Assembly (NCBI GenBank): GCA_016708825.1
Contig: JADJEZ010000004.1
Span: 1-64,000 of the forward strand
Reading direction: 5' to 3'
DNA length: 64,000 nucleotides
Source of the DNA: Betaproteobacteria bacterium
Lineage (GTDB): Bacteria > Pseudomonadota > Gammaproteobacteria > Burkholderiales > Usitatibacteraceae
Shown here: one piece after another, positions 37,101-45,084 of the stretch
Numbering within the stretch: position 1 is the first letter of the stretch
Layout of the letters: each line of letters starts with the position of its first letter
Made by a program: the position numbers and the translations under genes
The notes under the pieces: model-generated
Database searches by the model: none
What the model was told of the DNA's origin: nothing
The model's input: only the letters and a program-made list of their open reading frames with translations

Positions 37101-37913
37101 CGCGTTGAGCGCGGTCAGGTCCGACGTGGCGTCGCTGTAGGTCACCATAGTCGAGTTTACGAGCCGCAGCGTGATGGCGACCTCGCTGTCCGCGTAGGCC
37201 GTGTTGGCACGCGTGACCAGGAAGTTCAGCCGCGTCGCGAGATTGGGGCCGAGATTGGCCGCCAGCCCGTTCGTATAGACGATCATGAGGTCGACGATGT
37301 GTTGCGGCGACGGCGTTACCTTGCCGATGCCCACCGTGTTTACGCCGGGAATGGCGATGGTGGTCTCGGGGAGGTTCACGGGCTCTTCATCCCGCAACCC
37401 CTTGGGTCGCGGGGGCGGGAAGAGGTAATCAGTGCCCAGGTCGATAGCGGGCAGCCGGGCCTGTTCTTCCGTCATGTCCACGAGGTAGTCCCGGGCGCCG
37501 CCGGGGACGAGGCGATATTCGCGCCCGGGCGTGGAGAGGATGCCGTAGGAGCCGCCGGGGCCGTTCGTCACGATGACGCGGTGTTCCTTGCCCAGCTCCT
37601 TGTGCCGGCCTACCCAGGAAGCAATGTCGTTGCCGTGCTGCTGGGCAAGCTCGAAGATGTAGTCGTGGGTGACCCCATTCGGAAGCGTGAGCTGGACCTC
37701 GTCGCCGTGGCGCAGCGCAAGCATCTCCCGCGCGTTGAACTCGACGGGAATCCCGGGTACGGCCACTTTCGGAGCGCCGGCCTTCGGCGTCGCCAGAGTC
37801 GAGGGGCGCAACAGTTGCGGGCCCGCGGCTGCCGCTGGAAAGCCTAGGAGTGTGGCGAGGACTACGGATGCATACGCCACTAGCCGGCGAGGAAGGCCGG
37901 TGCGATTCGTCAT
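28185..37913 (-). CDS. Giant secreted reprolysin-like metalloprotease with about 21 Calx-beta domains (indels)
   Basis: Start ATG 37913, with CAGGAG just upstream, and signal peptide (RLVAYASVVLATLLGFPAAAA). A metzincin domain carries HEVGHNMGNMHD at residues 343-354 (HExxHxxGxxH zinc site) and a Met-turn candidate SDIMAYFH. Then come one Calx-beta domain, a jelly-roll-like domain (PAGFITPGASSGAWTVASD to AGTHTLRWRF), two further Calx-beta domains, four near-identical blocks of four, two more, and a second jelly-roll-like domain ending SVTLPPQ. Eleven one-base differences break the frame (near 35981, 33378, 33339, 33032, 30688, 30340, 30220, 30031, 29723, 29609, 29275). Their sum is -3, so the corrected length is 3,243 residues. 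Calx-beta domains bind calcium. Probable secreted or surface protease/adhesin; no PEP-CTERM or sorting motif is visible. Confidence 0.82.
29308..34992. repeat. Four tandem 1,422-bp coding repeats (four Calx-beta domains each)
   Basis: On the minus strand the units are 34992-33571 (1422 bp), 33570-32148 (1423), 32147-30726 (1422) and 30725-29308 (1418). Each encodes four different Calx-beta domains starting ASLNFSSPTYSV, STVGFSPATLTVSEAG, RGITMTSPTQAVAESAG and NTLQFTSATASVTEG. Unit 1 begins with a diverged variant (ASLEFASPAYSVGELG) and unit 4 diverges in its last domain. Otherwise differences are scattered single bases. The length differences are exactly explained by one-base gains and losses. 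The array is preceded by diverged copies of domains 3 and 4. Confidence 0.95.
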
Positions 37914-38093
37914 GCCATTCTCCTGTGCCGGTGCGCCATTCCGTCTGTACGCGGAAGTGATTCGGCCGGATTGCGTCATTTTCTGCCCCACCCCTGCGGC
38001 GTGCAATGCCGAATATTCCCTATTCCCGGGCGGCAGGAACGGGAGCCCATGGGCAACCGCCCCAATTGCCCCTCCGGCAGCTAGAATCGTGCC
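37914..38093. other. Divergent intergenic region
   Basis: The 180-bp region between the giant protease gene (minus) and the epimerase gene (plus) must hold both promoters. I see the CAGGAG ribosome site of the protease gene, but no -35/-10 pair good enough to name. Confidence 0.3.
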
Positions 38094-39104
38094 ATGCACG
38101 TACTGCTGACCGGCGCCGCCGGCTTCATCGGCTCGCACCTCGCGCAGCGCCTCCTCGCCCGCGGCGACCGGGTCACCGGCGTCGACAACCTGAACGACTA
38201 CTACGACGTCTCCCTCAAGGAGGCGCGGCTCGCGCGCCTCGCGCCGGACTCCGGATTCCGCTTCCATCGCGCCGACATCGCGGATCGCGCCGCGATGCAG
38301 GCCCTCTTCGCCGGGGAGAGGTTCGACTGCGTGGTGAACCTCGCCGCCCAGGCGGGCGTGCGCCATTCGCTCGTGAACCCGCACGCCTACGTCGATGCGA
38401 ACGTCACCGGGTTCCTCAACATCCTCGAGGGCGTGCGCCACGGCGGCGCCCACCTCGTGTTCGCTTCCTCCAGTTCCGTCTACGGCGGCAACACGCGCCT
38501 GCCGTTTCGCGAGACCGATTCCGTGGACCACCCGGTCTCCCTCTACGCCGCCACCAAGCGGGCCAACGAGCTGATGGCGCACTCCTACGCGCACCTCTTC
38601 GGCGTGCGGGCCACGGGGCTGCGCTTCTTCACGGTCTACGGCCCCTGGGGGCGCCCGGACATGGCGCTCTTTCTCTTCACCCGGGGAATCCTCGCGGGTG
38701 AGGCGATCCCCGTGTTCAACGAGGGGAAGATGGTGCGCGACTTCACCTACATCGACGACATCGTCGAAGGGGTGCTGCGGGTCATCGATCACCCGGCCGC
38801 GCCCGACCCCGCATGGACTAGCGACGCGCCATCGGCAGCCACCAGCCGCGCGCCGTGGCGGATCTTCAACATCGGCAACAATCGCCGGGTGGAGCTCCTG
38901 CGCTACATTCGCGCGATCGAGGCGGTGCTGGGGAGGACGGCAAAGCTCGACCTCCTGCCGATGCAGGCCGGAGACGTTCCCGCGACCGAGGCGGATACTT
39001 CGCTCCTGGCCGCAGCCGTGGGTTTCCAGCCCGCGACCCCGGTGGAGGAGGGCGTGCGCCGCTTCGTGGACTGGTACTGCGACTACTACAAGGTGACCCG
39101 ATGA
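38094..39104 (+). CDS. NAD-dependent nucleotide-sugar epimerase (UDP-glucuronate 4-epimerase type)
   Basis: An extended SDR of 336 residues with an intact frame. The Rossmann motif is TGAAGFIGSHLAQRL, the serine region is FASSSSVYGGN, and the catalytic YxxxK is in SLYAATKRANELMAH. The substrate-loop segment FFTVYGPWGRPDMALF and the N-terminal VDNLNDYYDVSLKEARL are typical of UDP-GlcA 4-epimerases, which supply UDP-GalA for envelope polysaccharide. Exact sugar specificity is inferred. A small membrane protein overlaps its stop (ATGA). Confidence 0.87.
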   Translation: MHVLLTGAAGFIGSHLAQRLLARGDRVTGVDNLNDYYDVSLKEARLARLAPDSGFRFHRADIADRAAMQALFAGERFDCVVNLAAQAGVRHSLVNPHAYVDANVTGFLNILEGVRHGGAHLVFASSSSVYGGNTRLPFRETDSVDHPVSLYAATKRANELMAHSYAHLFGVRATGLRFFTVYGPWGRPDMALFLFTRGILAGEAIPVFNEGKMVRDFTYIDDIVEGVLRVIDHPAAPDPAWTSDAPSAATSRAPWRIFNIGNNRRVELLRYIRAIEAVLGRTAKLDLLPMQAGDVPATEADTSLLAAAVGFQPATPVEEGVRRFVDWYCDYYKVTR

Positions 39105-39319
39105 AGGTGAAGAAGGGGCAGGTCTCGCTCGCGTTCCGGCTCTGGGTGCTGGCGTCCGTGTTCGTGTGGCCCTTTCTCGAGCAGTGGGAGATCGCGGCCT
39201 GGGCCGCCCTCGGCGCGGGCCTCGGCCTGTGGTGGAGAAGCCTGCCGGAGGACCCGCCGGAGCCGCCCCCGCGGCTGCCCTTCCAGCACCTCTACGAGCG
39301 CCAGTCCGACAAGGACTAG
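39101..39319 (+). CDS. Small hypothetical membrane protein
   Basis: 72 residues, ATG overlapping the epimerase TGA, so probably co-translated. A basic start (MKVKKGQ) precedes two hydrophobic stretches (LAFRLWVLASVFVWPF and IAAWAALGAGLGLWW), then a Pro-rich cytoplasmic-looking tail (EDPPEPPPRLPF). I do not recognise a family. The overlap suggests a role in the same envelope-sugar process. Confidence 0.6.
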   Translation: MKVKKGQVSLAFRLWVLASVFVWPFLEQWEIAAWAALGAGLGLWWRSLPEDPPEPPPRLPFQHLYERQSDKD

Positions 39320-39363
39320 TCGCGGCGGGCGAACCCGCCCCGGCCAGGTGGGCCAATTAGGCT

Positions 39364-39392
39364 TTGTTTTTCATGGGGTTTTCGCATATAAT
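39364..39392 (+). promoter_or_regulatory. Sigma-70 promoter of the rpsF operon
   Basis: TTGTTT (39364-39369), 17-base spacer, TATAAT (39387-39392). It drives rpsF-priB-rpsR-rplI and leaves a leader of about 100 bases before the rpsF ATG. Confidence 0.75.
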
Positions 39393-39497
39393 CGCGGGCT
39401 CTCCGGAGGCGGCCGCACGCGCCTGTCCGGGAAAGAGGATCGACCCCTTGCCCCACCGCATGCGCATGCCGGGGGGCTCAACCCATAAGGAGACTTC
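39393..39497 (+). promoter_or_regulatory. rpsF leader, possible S6:S18 autoregulatory RNA
   Basis: The leader contains a hairpin with CCCC (39451-39454), then ACC, GCATGC, GCATGC and GGGG (from 39471), including a CCG trinucleotide. Leaders of rpsF operons in many bacteria carry an S6:S18-binding hairpin with an exposed CCG. The match here is by position and the CCG only. AAGGAG before the ATG is a strong ribosome site. Confidence 0.35.
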
Positions 39498-39944
39498 ATG
39501 CGCCATTACGAAATCGTATTCATCGTGCATCCCGATCAGAGCGAGCAGGTGCCCGCCATGATCGAGCGCTATCGCGCGACCATCGCCACCGGCAACGGCA
39601 AGGTGCACCGCATCGAGGACTGGGGCCGGCGCCAGCTCGCCTACCCGATCCAGAAGATATTCAAGGCGCACTACGTGCTGATGAATATCGAGGTCGGCAA
39701 CGAAACCCTCGCGGAACTCGAGCACGCGTTCAAGTTCAACGACGCCGTGCTTCGCCACCTGATCGTCCTGATGCGGGAGGCCGTCATCACGCCTTCCCCC
39801 ATGATGAAGGAGGAGAAGAGCCGCAACGTGACCGCCGGCGACGACCGGAAGGAAGAGCGCAAGGACGAGCCCGCCAAGGCCGAACCCGCAAAGGCGGAGC
39901 CCGCCTCGGCGGAGCCCGCCAAGGCCGAACAGGCGCCTGCCTGA
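39498..39944 (+). CDS. rpsF: 30S ribosomal protein S6, with long acidic tail
   Basis: S6 binds 16S rRNA together with S18. The core (MRHYEIVFIVHPDQSEQVPA to LIVLMREAV) is typical. The C-terminus is extended to 148 residues by a low-complexity tail built of AEPAK-type repeats (KAEPAKAEPASAEPAKAEQ), visible in the DNA as an imperfect 15-bp repeat. Such tails vary between species and are usually dispensable. First gene of the S6-PriB-S18-L9 operon. Confidence 0.97.
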   Translation: MRHYEIVFIVHPDQSEQVPAMIERYRATIATGNGKVHRIEDWGRRQLAYPIQKIFKAHYVLMNIEVGNETLAELEHAFKFNDAVLRHLIVLMREAVITPSPMMKEEKSRNVTAGDDRKEERKDEPAKAEPAKAEPASAEPAKAEQAPA

Positions 39945-39954
39945 GCGGACGCGG

Positions 39955-40260
39955 GTGAAGCGAAACCAGTTCGTGCTCGACGCCGAGATCCTGGATGTGG
40001 GCCCGCTTCGGCGCACGCCCGCGGGGATCGAGAGCGTGGCCATGCGCCTGAAGCACCTGTCCGAGCAGGACGAGGCGGGTGACTCGCGCGCGGCGGAACT
40101 GACGATCGATGCCTCCGCCTTCGGCGACCTGGCCCCGCAGCTGGGCGCGCTCGCCAAGGGGCAGGAAGTCGCCGTGAAGGGTTTCCTCACCAAGCGCAGC
40201 CATTCCAGCGACATCCCGGTGCTCATCATCAACGAATTCAAGACGATCCAGACGAGGTAA
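39955..40260 (+). CDS. priB: Primosomal replication protein N (PriB)
   Basis: A single OB-fold protein of 101 residues that binds ssDNA and PriA during replication restart. GTG start at 39955, 10 bases after rpsF. Key segments: NQFVLDAEILDVGPLRRTPA, GIESVAMRLKHLSEQ and VAVKGFLTKRSHSSDIPVLI. Its place between rpsF and rpsR is a beta/gammaproteobacterial trait. Confidence 0.95.
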   Translation: MKRNQFVLDAEILDVGPLRRTPAGIESVAMRLKHLSEQDEAGDSRAAELTIDASAFGDLAPQLGALAKGQEVAVKGFLTKRSHSSDIPVLIINEFKTIQTR

Positions 40261-40264
40261 TGCC

Positions 40265-40552
40265 ATGCCCAGACCTTCCCCCCGCGGCCGCGGCCGCAAC
40301 GCCAAGGACGGCAAGAAACCCCAGCGCGGTGGCGGCCTGTTCCGCCGCCGCAAGTTCTGCCGCTTCACCGCCGAGAAGATCAAGGAAGTCGACTACAAGG
40401 ACATCGCGATCCTGAAGGACTTCATCAACGAGAACGGCAAGATCATCCCGGCGCGCATCACCGGGACGAAGGCGCGCTACCAGCGCCAGCTCGGCGTGGC
40501 GATCAAGCGCGCGCGCTTCCTCGCGCTGATCCACTACACCGACAAGCACTGA
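40265..40552 (+). CDS. rpsR: 30S ribosomal protein S18
   Basis: 95 residues with a basic Gly/Arg-rich N-terminus (PRGRGRNAKDGKKPQRGG) and the S18 signature RRRKFCRFTAEKIKEVDYKD, ILKDFINENGKIIPARITGT. It forms a heterodimer with S6 on the 30S platform. A GAGG stretch overlapping the end of priB serves as ribosome site. Confidence 0.97.
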   Translation: MPRPSPRGRGRNAKDGKKPQRGGGLFRRRKFCRFTAEKIKEVDYKDIAILKDFINENGKIIPARITGTKARYQRQLGVAIKRARFLALIHYTDKH

Positions 40553-40562
40553 GGAGACCGCC

Positions 40563-41012
40563 ATGCAAGTGATCCTGATGGAAAAGGTGGTGAACCTCGG
40601 CGCCCTGGGCGACGTGGTCAAGGTGAAGGACGGCTACGCCCGCAACTTCCTCATCCCGCACGGCAAGGCCAAGCGCGCGACGCAAGCGAATCTCAAGGAG
40701 TTCGAGGGCCGCCGGGCGGAGTTCGAGAAGAAGGCGGCCGACCTGCTCGCGATTGCCGAGGCGCGCGCCGCGAAGCTCGAGGGGCTCGCGGTCCAGGTCT
40801 CGCGCAAGGCGGGCGAGGATGGCCGGCTCTTCGGGTCGGTCACCAATGCCGACATCGCCGAGGCGCTCGCGGCGCAGGGCATCGAGGTGGTCAAGGGCGA
40901 CATCCGCATGCCCGACGGCCCCCTCAAGCACGTGGGCGACTTCCCGCTCACGGTCCACCTGCACTCGGACGTGTCGGCGGGCATCACCGTCACGGTGCTG
41001 GGCGAGCAGTAG
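40563..41012 (+). CDS. rplI: 50S ribosomal protein L9
   Basis: 149 residues with the L9 signature MQVILMEKVVNLGALGDVV, GYARNFLIPHGKAKRAT, the long connecting helix and the C-terminal rRNA-binding domain (GRLFGSVTNADIAEAL). Last gene of the operon. GAGGAG lies 7 bases before the ATG, and an intrinsic terminator follows. Confidence 0.97.
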   Translation: MQVILMEKVVNLGALGDVVKVKDGYARNFLIPHGKAKRATQANLKEFEGRRAEFEKKAADLLAIAEARAAKLEGLAVQVSRKAGEDGRLFGSVTNADIAEALAAQGIEVVKGDIRMPDGPLKHVGDFPLTVHLHSDVSAGITVTVLGEQ

Positions 41013-41042
41013 GCGCGGCGGGGCGCGAGCCCCGGCGCAAGA

Positions 41043-41075
41043 CGGGCCGCCCTCGGGCGGCCCGTTCGTTTTTTT
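41043..41075 (+). terminator. Intrinsic terminator after rplI
   Basis: CGGGCCGCCC, loop TC, GGGCGGCCCG, then GTTCG and seven T. A classical Rho-independent terminator closing the rpsF operon. Confidence 0.88.
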
Positions 41076-41117
41076 CGTACGCCCTTTGCGCTTCCGGGCC
41101 GCAGGCGGGACGCGAAG

Positions 41118-41137
41118 TTACCCACACCTTGTCCACA
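41118..41137 (+). promoter_or_regulatory. Two DnaA-box-like sites upstream of dnaB
   Basis: TTACCCACA (41118-41126) and TTGTCCACA (41129-41137) each differ by one base from the consensus TTATCCACA. They lie in tandem 2 bases apart in the dnaB leader. They could couple dnaB expression to DnaA-ATP. No AT-rich unwinding region is present, so this is not an origin. Confidence 0.5.
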
Positions 41138-41182
41138 GCTTTGTGCGTTGAGCGTTGACTCGTTAAGGTGACACAATCTCCC

Positions 41183-42592
41183 ATGGCTTCGCTTCCCTCC
41201 CAGGATCGCTTCTCCTCCACCGCCCGCGCCGGCGGCGACCCGCAGGTCGAGTCGCTCAAGCTCCCGCCCCACTCGGTCGAGGCGGAGCAAAGCGTGCTCG
41301 GCGGGCTGCTCCTGTCGAACCAGTCGTGGGACAGGATCGGCGACGCACTCGGCGAGGGCGATTTCTACCGGGCCGATCACCGCATCCTCTGGCGCACGAT
41401 CGTCAAGCTGATCGAGGACAACAAGCCGGCCGACGTCCTCACCGTGACGGAGGCGCTCAAGCAGAACGGCGATCTCGAAGGCGTGTGCGGGCTCGCCTAC
41501 CTGCAGGGCCTGTCGAGTGCCACGCCCTCGGCCGCCAACATCCGCCGCTACGCGGAGATCGTGCGCGAGCGCGCGATCATGCGAAAGCTCGCGGAAGTGG
41601 GCACGGCCATCGCGGAGAGCGCCTTCACGCCCCAGGGCCGCGAGGCCCGGCAGCTCCTGGACGAGGCCGAGACCCGGATCCTGGAGATCGGGGAATCCGG
41701 CGGGCGCACGCAGCAGGGGCTGCGCAAGATGTCGAGCCTGCTGGGCGAGGTGATGGAGCGCATCGACGAGCTCTACAAGAACCCGTCGTCGGTGACGGGG
41801 CTCGCCACGGGGTTCGTGGATCTCGACGAGATGACCTCGGGGCTGCACCCGGGGGAGCTGATCATCGTCGCCGGCCGGCCTTCCATGGGCAAGACCGCGC
41901 TCGCGTTGAACGTCGCCGAGCACGTGGGCCTGGAGCTGAAGCTCCCGGTCCTCGTCTTCTCCATGGAAATGGGCGGCGCGCAACTCGGCCTGCGCATGCT
42001 GGGCAGCGTCGGGCGCGTCGACGCGCAGCGCCTGCGCACCGGGCGCCTCGACACCGGCGACTGGGATCGCCTCGGCACCGCGCTCGGGAGGCTGAACGAG
42101 GCGCCCATCCTCGTCGATGAGACCGCGGCGCTGAACCCCCTGGAGCTGCGCTCCCGGGCGCGGCGCTTGTGGAGGGAGTACGGCGGGCTGGGGCTCGTGG
42201 TGATCGACTACCTCCAGCTCATGAGCGCGGCCGAATCCGGCACCGAGAACCGCGCCACCGAGATCAGCGAGATCTCGCGCTCGCTGAAGGCGATGTCGAA
42301 GGAGCTCTCCGTTCCCGTGATCGCGCTCTCGCAGCTGAACCGCGGGCTGGAGCAGCGCCCCAACAAGCGGCCCGTGATGTCGGACCTGCGCGAATCCGGC
42401 GCCATCGAGCAGGACGCGGACCTGATCCTCTTCATCTACCGCGACGAGGTCTACAACGAGGATTCTCCCGACAAGGGCATCGCCGAGATCATCATCGGCA
42501 AGCAGCGAAACGGCCCCATCGGCACCGTGAAGCTCACCTTCCTGGGCCGCCACACGCGCTTCGAGAACTACGCCGGCCCCACCGGCTACTGA
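41183..42592 (+). CDS. dnaB: Replicative DNA helicase DnaB
   Basis: Hexameric 5'-3' helicase of the replication fork. I choose ATG 41183 because AAGGTGA lies at the right distance; GTG 41168 in the same frame would add five residues. N-terminal domain (LPPHSVEAEQSVLGGLLLSN), then the RecA-like domain with Walker A GRPSMGKTALALNVAEH, Walker B VVIDYLQLM and the conserved EISRSLKAMSKELSVPVIAL, LRESGAIEQDADL. 469 residues in frame. alr follows 31 bp later. Confidence 0.96.
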   Translation: MASLPSQDRFSSTARAGGDPQVESLKLPPHSVEAEQSVLGGLLLSNQSWDRIGDALGEGDFYRADHRILWRTIVKLIEDNKPADVLTVTEALKQNGDLEGVCGLAYLQGLSSATPSAANIRRYAEIVRERAIMRKLAEVGTAIAESAFTPQGREARQLLDEAETRILEIGESGGRTQQGLRKMSSLLGEVMERIDELYKNPSSVTGLATGFVDLDEMTSGLHPGELIIVAGRPSMGKTALALNVAEHVGLELKLPVLVFSMEMGGAQLGLRMLGSVGRVDAQRLRTGRLDTGDWDRLGTALGRLNEAPILVDETAALNPLELRSRARRLWREYGGLGLVVIDYLQLMSAAESGTENRATEISEISRSLKAMSKELSVPVIALSQLNRGLEQRPNKRPVMSDLRESGAIEQDADLILFIYRDEVYNEDSPDKGIAEIIIGKQRNGPIGTVKLTFLGRHTRFENYAGPTGY

Positions 42593-42623
42593 TCCCGGCG
42601 CAGACCGGGTTCCGGATTCCGCC

Positions 42624-43694
42624 ATGACCCGTCCCCTTCGCGCCGACATCCGCCTTGCCGCGCTCGGCGAGAACTACGCCGTGGCCGGGCGTCACGCCGC
42701 CTCCTCGCGCGTGCTGGCGGTCGTGAAGGCCGACGCCTACGGACACGGGCTCGCCCGCGTGGCGCGCGCCCTGCCGCAGGCCGACGGCTTCGCGACGCTC
42801 GAGATCGATGGCGCCGTGCGCCTGCGCGACACCGGCTTTGCGCGCGAGATCCTGCTGCTCGAGGGCTTCTTCAGCCCGGCGGAACTCGCGACCGTCTCCG
42901 GCTCGCGCCTGGCGACGGTGGTCCACGGCGAAGAGCAGTTGCGCATGCTGGAGACCGTGCGCGTGCCGGCGCCCGTGGACGCTTACCTCAAGATCAACAC
43001 CGGCATGAACCGCCTGGGCTTCGCTCCGCGGGAAGCCAGGCGGGCGCTCGCGCGGCTGCAGGCCACGGGGGCAGCGCGGTCGATCACCCTCATGACCCAT
43101 TTCGCCACCGCGGACGGGCCCGAGGGCGTCCACGAGGCGATGAACCGCTTCGAGTCCGCCACCCACGGCGTGGAGCTGCCCCGAAGCCTCGCCAATTCCG
43201 CGGCGATCCTCGCCCATCCGCGGACCCACGCCGACACCGTGCGCCAGGGCATCGCCCTCTACGGCGCGACACCTTTCTCCGACCGCAGCGCGCAGGAGCT
43301 CGGCCTCGTGCCGGCGATGACGCTGCGCTCCCGGCTGATCGCCGTGCAGGAGATCGGGCCTGGCGAGACGGTGGGCTATGGCGGCACTTTCCACGCGCAG
43401 CACGCCATGCGGATCGGCGTCGTGGCCTGCGGCTATGCCGACGGCTATCCGCGCCACGCACCCAACGGGACGCCCGTGCTCGTCGAAGGGGTTCGCGTCG
43501 CGACCGCCGGGCGCGTTTCCATGGACATGATTACGGTCGATCTCACGCCGGTGCCGCAGGCGCGCGTGGGATCGGAAGTGGTGCTGTGGGGGGAGGGCCT
43601 GCCCGTCGACGAAGTCGCGCACGCGGCGGGCACGGTGGGCTACGAGCTCTTGTGCGCACTCGCGCCGCGCGTTCCCGTGGTGGAAGTCGCCTGA
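42624..43694 (+). CDS. alr: Alanine racemase
   Basis: PLP enzyme making D-alanine for peptidoglycan. 356 residues with an intact frame. The PLP lysine is in AVVKADAYGHG, the substrate-binding segment is KINTGMNRLGF, and the second catalytic Tyr is in ETVGYGGTFHA. The C-terminal signature is GRVSMDMITVDLT. Its TGA overlaps the radA ATG (TGATG). Confidence 0.95.
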   Translation: MTRPLRADIRLAALGENYAVAGRHAASSRVLAVVKADAYGHGLARVARALPQADGFATLEIDGAVRLRDTGFAREILLLEGFFSPAELATVSGSRLATVVHGEEQLRMLETVRVPAPVDAYLKINTGMNRLGFAPREARRALARLQATGAARSITLMTHFATADGPEGVHEAMNRFESATHGVELPRSLANSAAILAHPRTHADTVRQGIALYGATPFSDRSAQELGLVPAMTLRSRLIAVQEIGPGETVGYGGTFHAQHAMRIGVVACGYADGYPRHAPNGTPVLVEGVRVATAGRVSMDMITVDLTPVPQARVGSEVVLWGEGLPVDEVAHAAGTVGYELLCALAPRVPVVEVA

Positions 43695-45055
43695 TGGCGC
43701 GCGCGAAAAGCGTCTTCTCGTGCACCGAGTGCGGCGGGCAGGCTCCCAAGTGGCAGGGCCAGTGCCCGCACTGCGAGGCGTGGAACACGCTCGTGGAGAC
43801 CGCCGCGGAGGCGGGCAAGGTGCCGGGAGCCAACCGCTTCGCGAGCCTGGGCGGCACGGGCGAGGTGGTGTCGCTGGGCGAGATCGAGGCGAAGGACTTC
43901 CCGCGCCTGCCCACGCTCATCGGCGAGTTCGACCGTGTGCTCGGCGGCGGGATGGTCGAGGGGGGCGTGGTCCTCATCGGCGGCGACCCGGGCATCGGGA
44001 AATCGACCCTGCTCCTCCAGGCGGCGGCGCGGCTCTCCGAGCAGGTGCCGGTGCTCTACGTGACGGGCGAGGAAAGCGCGCAGCAGGTGGCGCTTCGCGC
44101 GCGGCGCCTGGAGGTGAACGCCGCGAAGATCCGGCTGCTGCCCGAGATCGAGCTGGAGAAGATCCAGGCCACGATCGCGAAACTGAAGCCCGGGGTGGCG
44201 GTGATCGACTCCATCCAGACACTCTATTCGGCCGCGCTCACCTCGGCGCCCGGGTCGGTGGCGCAGGTGCGCGAGTGCGCGGCGCAGTTCACGCGCGTGG
44301 CCAAGCAGTCGGGCACGGCCATCGTCTTCGTGGGGCACGTCACCAAGGAAGGCGCGCTCGCGGGTCCGCGCGTGCTCGAGCACATGGTGGACACGGTGCT
44401 CTACTTCGAGGGCGACACGCACACGAGCTTCCGGCTCATCCGCGCGTTCAAGAACCGCTTCGGCGCGGTGAACGAGATGGGCGTCTTCGCGATGACGGAG
44501 AAGGGGCTTCGCGAGGTGACCAATCCGTCGGCGCTCTTTCTCTCCCAGCACCGCGCGGACGTGGCCGGCTCCTGCGTGATGGTCACCCAGGAGGGCACGC
44601 GGCCGCTGCTGGTGGAGCTGCAGGCGCTCGTGGACGAGTCCCACGGCGCGCAGCCGCGCCGGCTCACCGTGGGCCTGGAGCAGAACCGGCTCGCGATGCT
44701 GCTCGCCGTCCTGCACCGCCACGCGGGCATCGCGCTCTTCGACCAGGACGTGTTCGTGAACGCGGTGGGAGGCGTGCGGATCGCGGAGCCGGGGGCCGAC
44801 CTCGCCGTGACGCTCGCCATCGTCTCGAGCCTGCGCAACCGGGCGCTGCCGGCCAAGCACGTGGTCTTCGGGGAGGTGGGGCTCGCCGGCGAGGTGCGCC
44901 CCGTCCAGCGCGGCCAGGAGCGGCTGCGCGAGGCTGCGAAGCTCGGCTTCACCCACGCCATCATCCCGGCGGCGAACAAGCCGCGCCACCGCATCGAAGG
45001 GATCGAGGTCGTCGCGGTCGAGCGCCTGTCCGAGGCCGTCGACTACCGCGCGTGA
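43694..45055 (+). CDS. radA: DNA repair protein RadA
   Basis: RadA is a branch-migration helicase related to RecA. 453 residues with an intact frame. N-terminal C4 zinc finger (CTECGGQAPKWQGQCPHC), Walker A GGDPGIGKSTLLLQ, the RadA-specific KNRFG motif in FKNRFGAVNEMGVF, and a Lon-like C-terminal domain (DLAVTLAIVSSLRNRALP). The start is fixed by overlap with the alr stop. The gene ends convergently with the kinase operon, 29 bp apart. Confidence 0.96.
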   Translation: MARAKSVFSCTECGGQAPKWQGQCPHCEAWNTLVETAAEAGKVPGANRFASLGGTGEVVSLGEIEAKDFPRLPTLIGEFDRVLGGGMVEGGVVLIGGDPGIGKSTLLLQAAARLSEQVPVLYVTGEESAQQVALRARRLEVNAAKIRLLPEIELEKIQATIAKLKPGVAVIDSIQTLYSAALTSAPGSVAQVRECAAQFTRVAKQSGTAIVFVGHVTKEGALAGPRVLEHMVDTVLYFEGDTHTSFRLIRAFKNRFGAVNEMGVFAMTEKGLREVTNPSALFLSQHRADVAGSCVMVTQEGTRPLLVELQALVDESHGAQPRRLTVGLEQNRLAMLLAVLHRHAGIALFDQDVFVNAVGGVRIAEPGADLAVTLAIVSSLRNRALPAKHVVFGEVGLAGEVRPVQRGQERLREAAKLGFTHAIIPAANKPRHRIEGIEVVAVERLSEAVDYRA

Positions 45056-45084
45056 TTCGCGTGATTCGCGCGGTGCGCGACGTC

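Noticed and set aside
21763..37913. Prophage, integron or IS origin of the accessory island
   Set aside because: No integrase, transposase, phage structural gene, terminal inverted repeats or attachment site at a tRNA were found around it.
41101..41182. Replication origin at the DnaA-like boxes
   Set aside because: Only two boxes, no AT-rich unwinding stretch and no dnaA/dnaN/gidA genes nearby; a regulatory role for dnaB is more likely.
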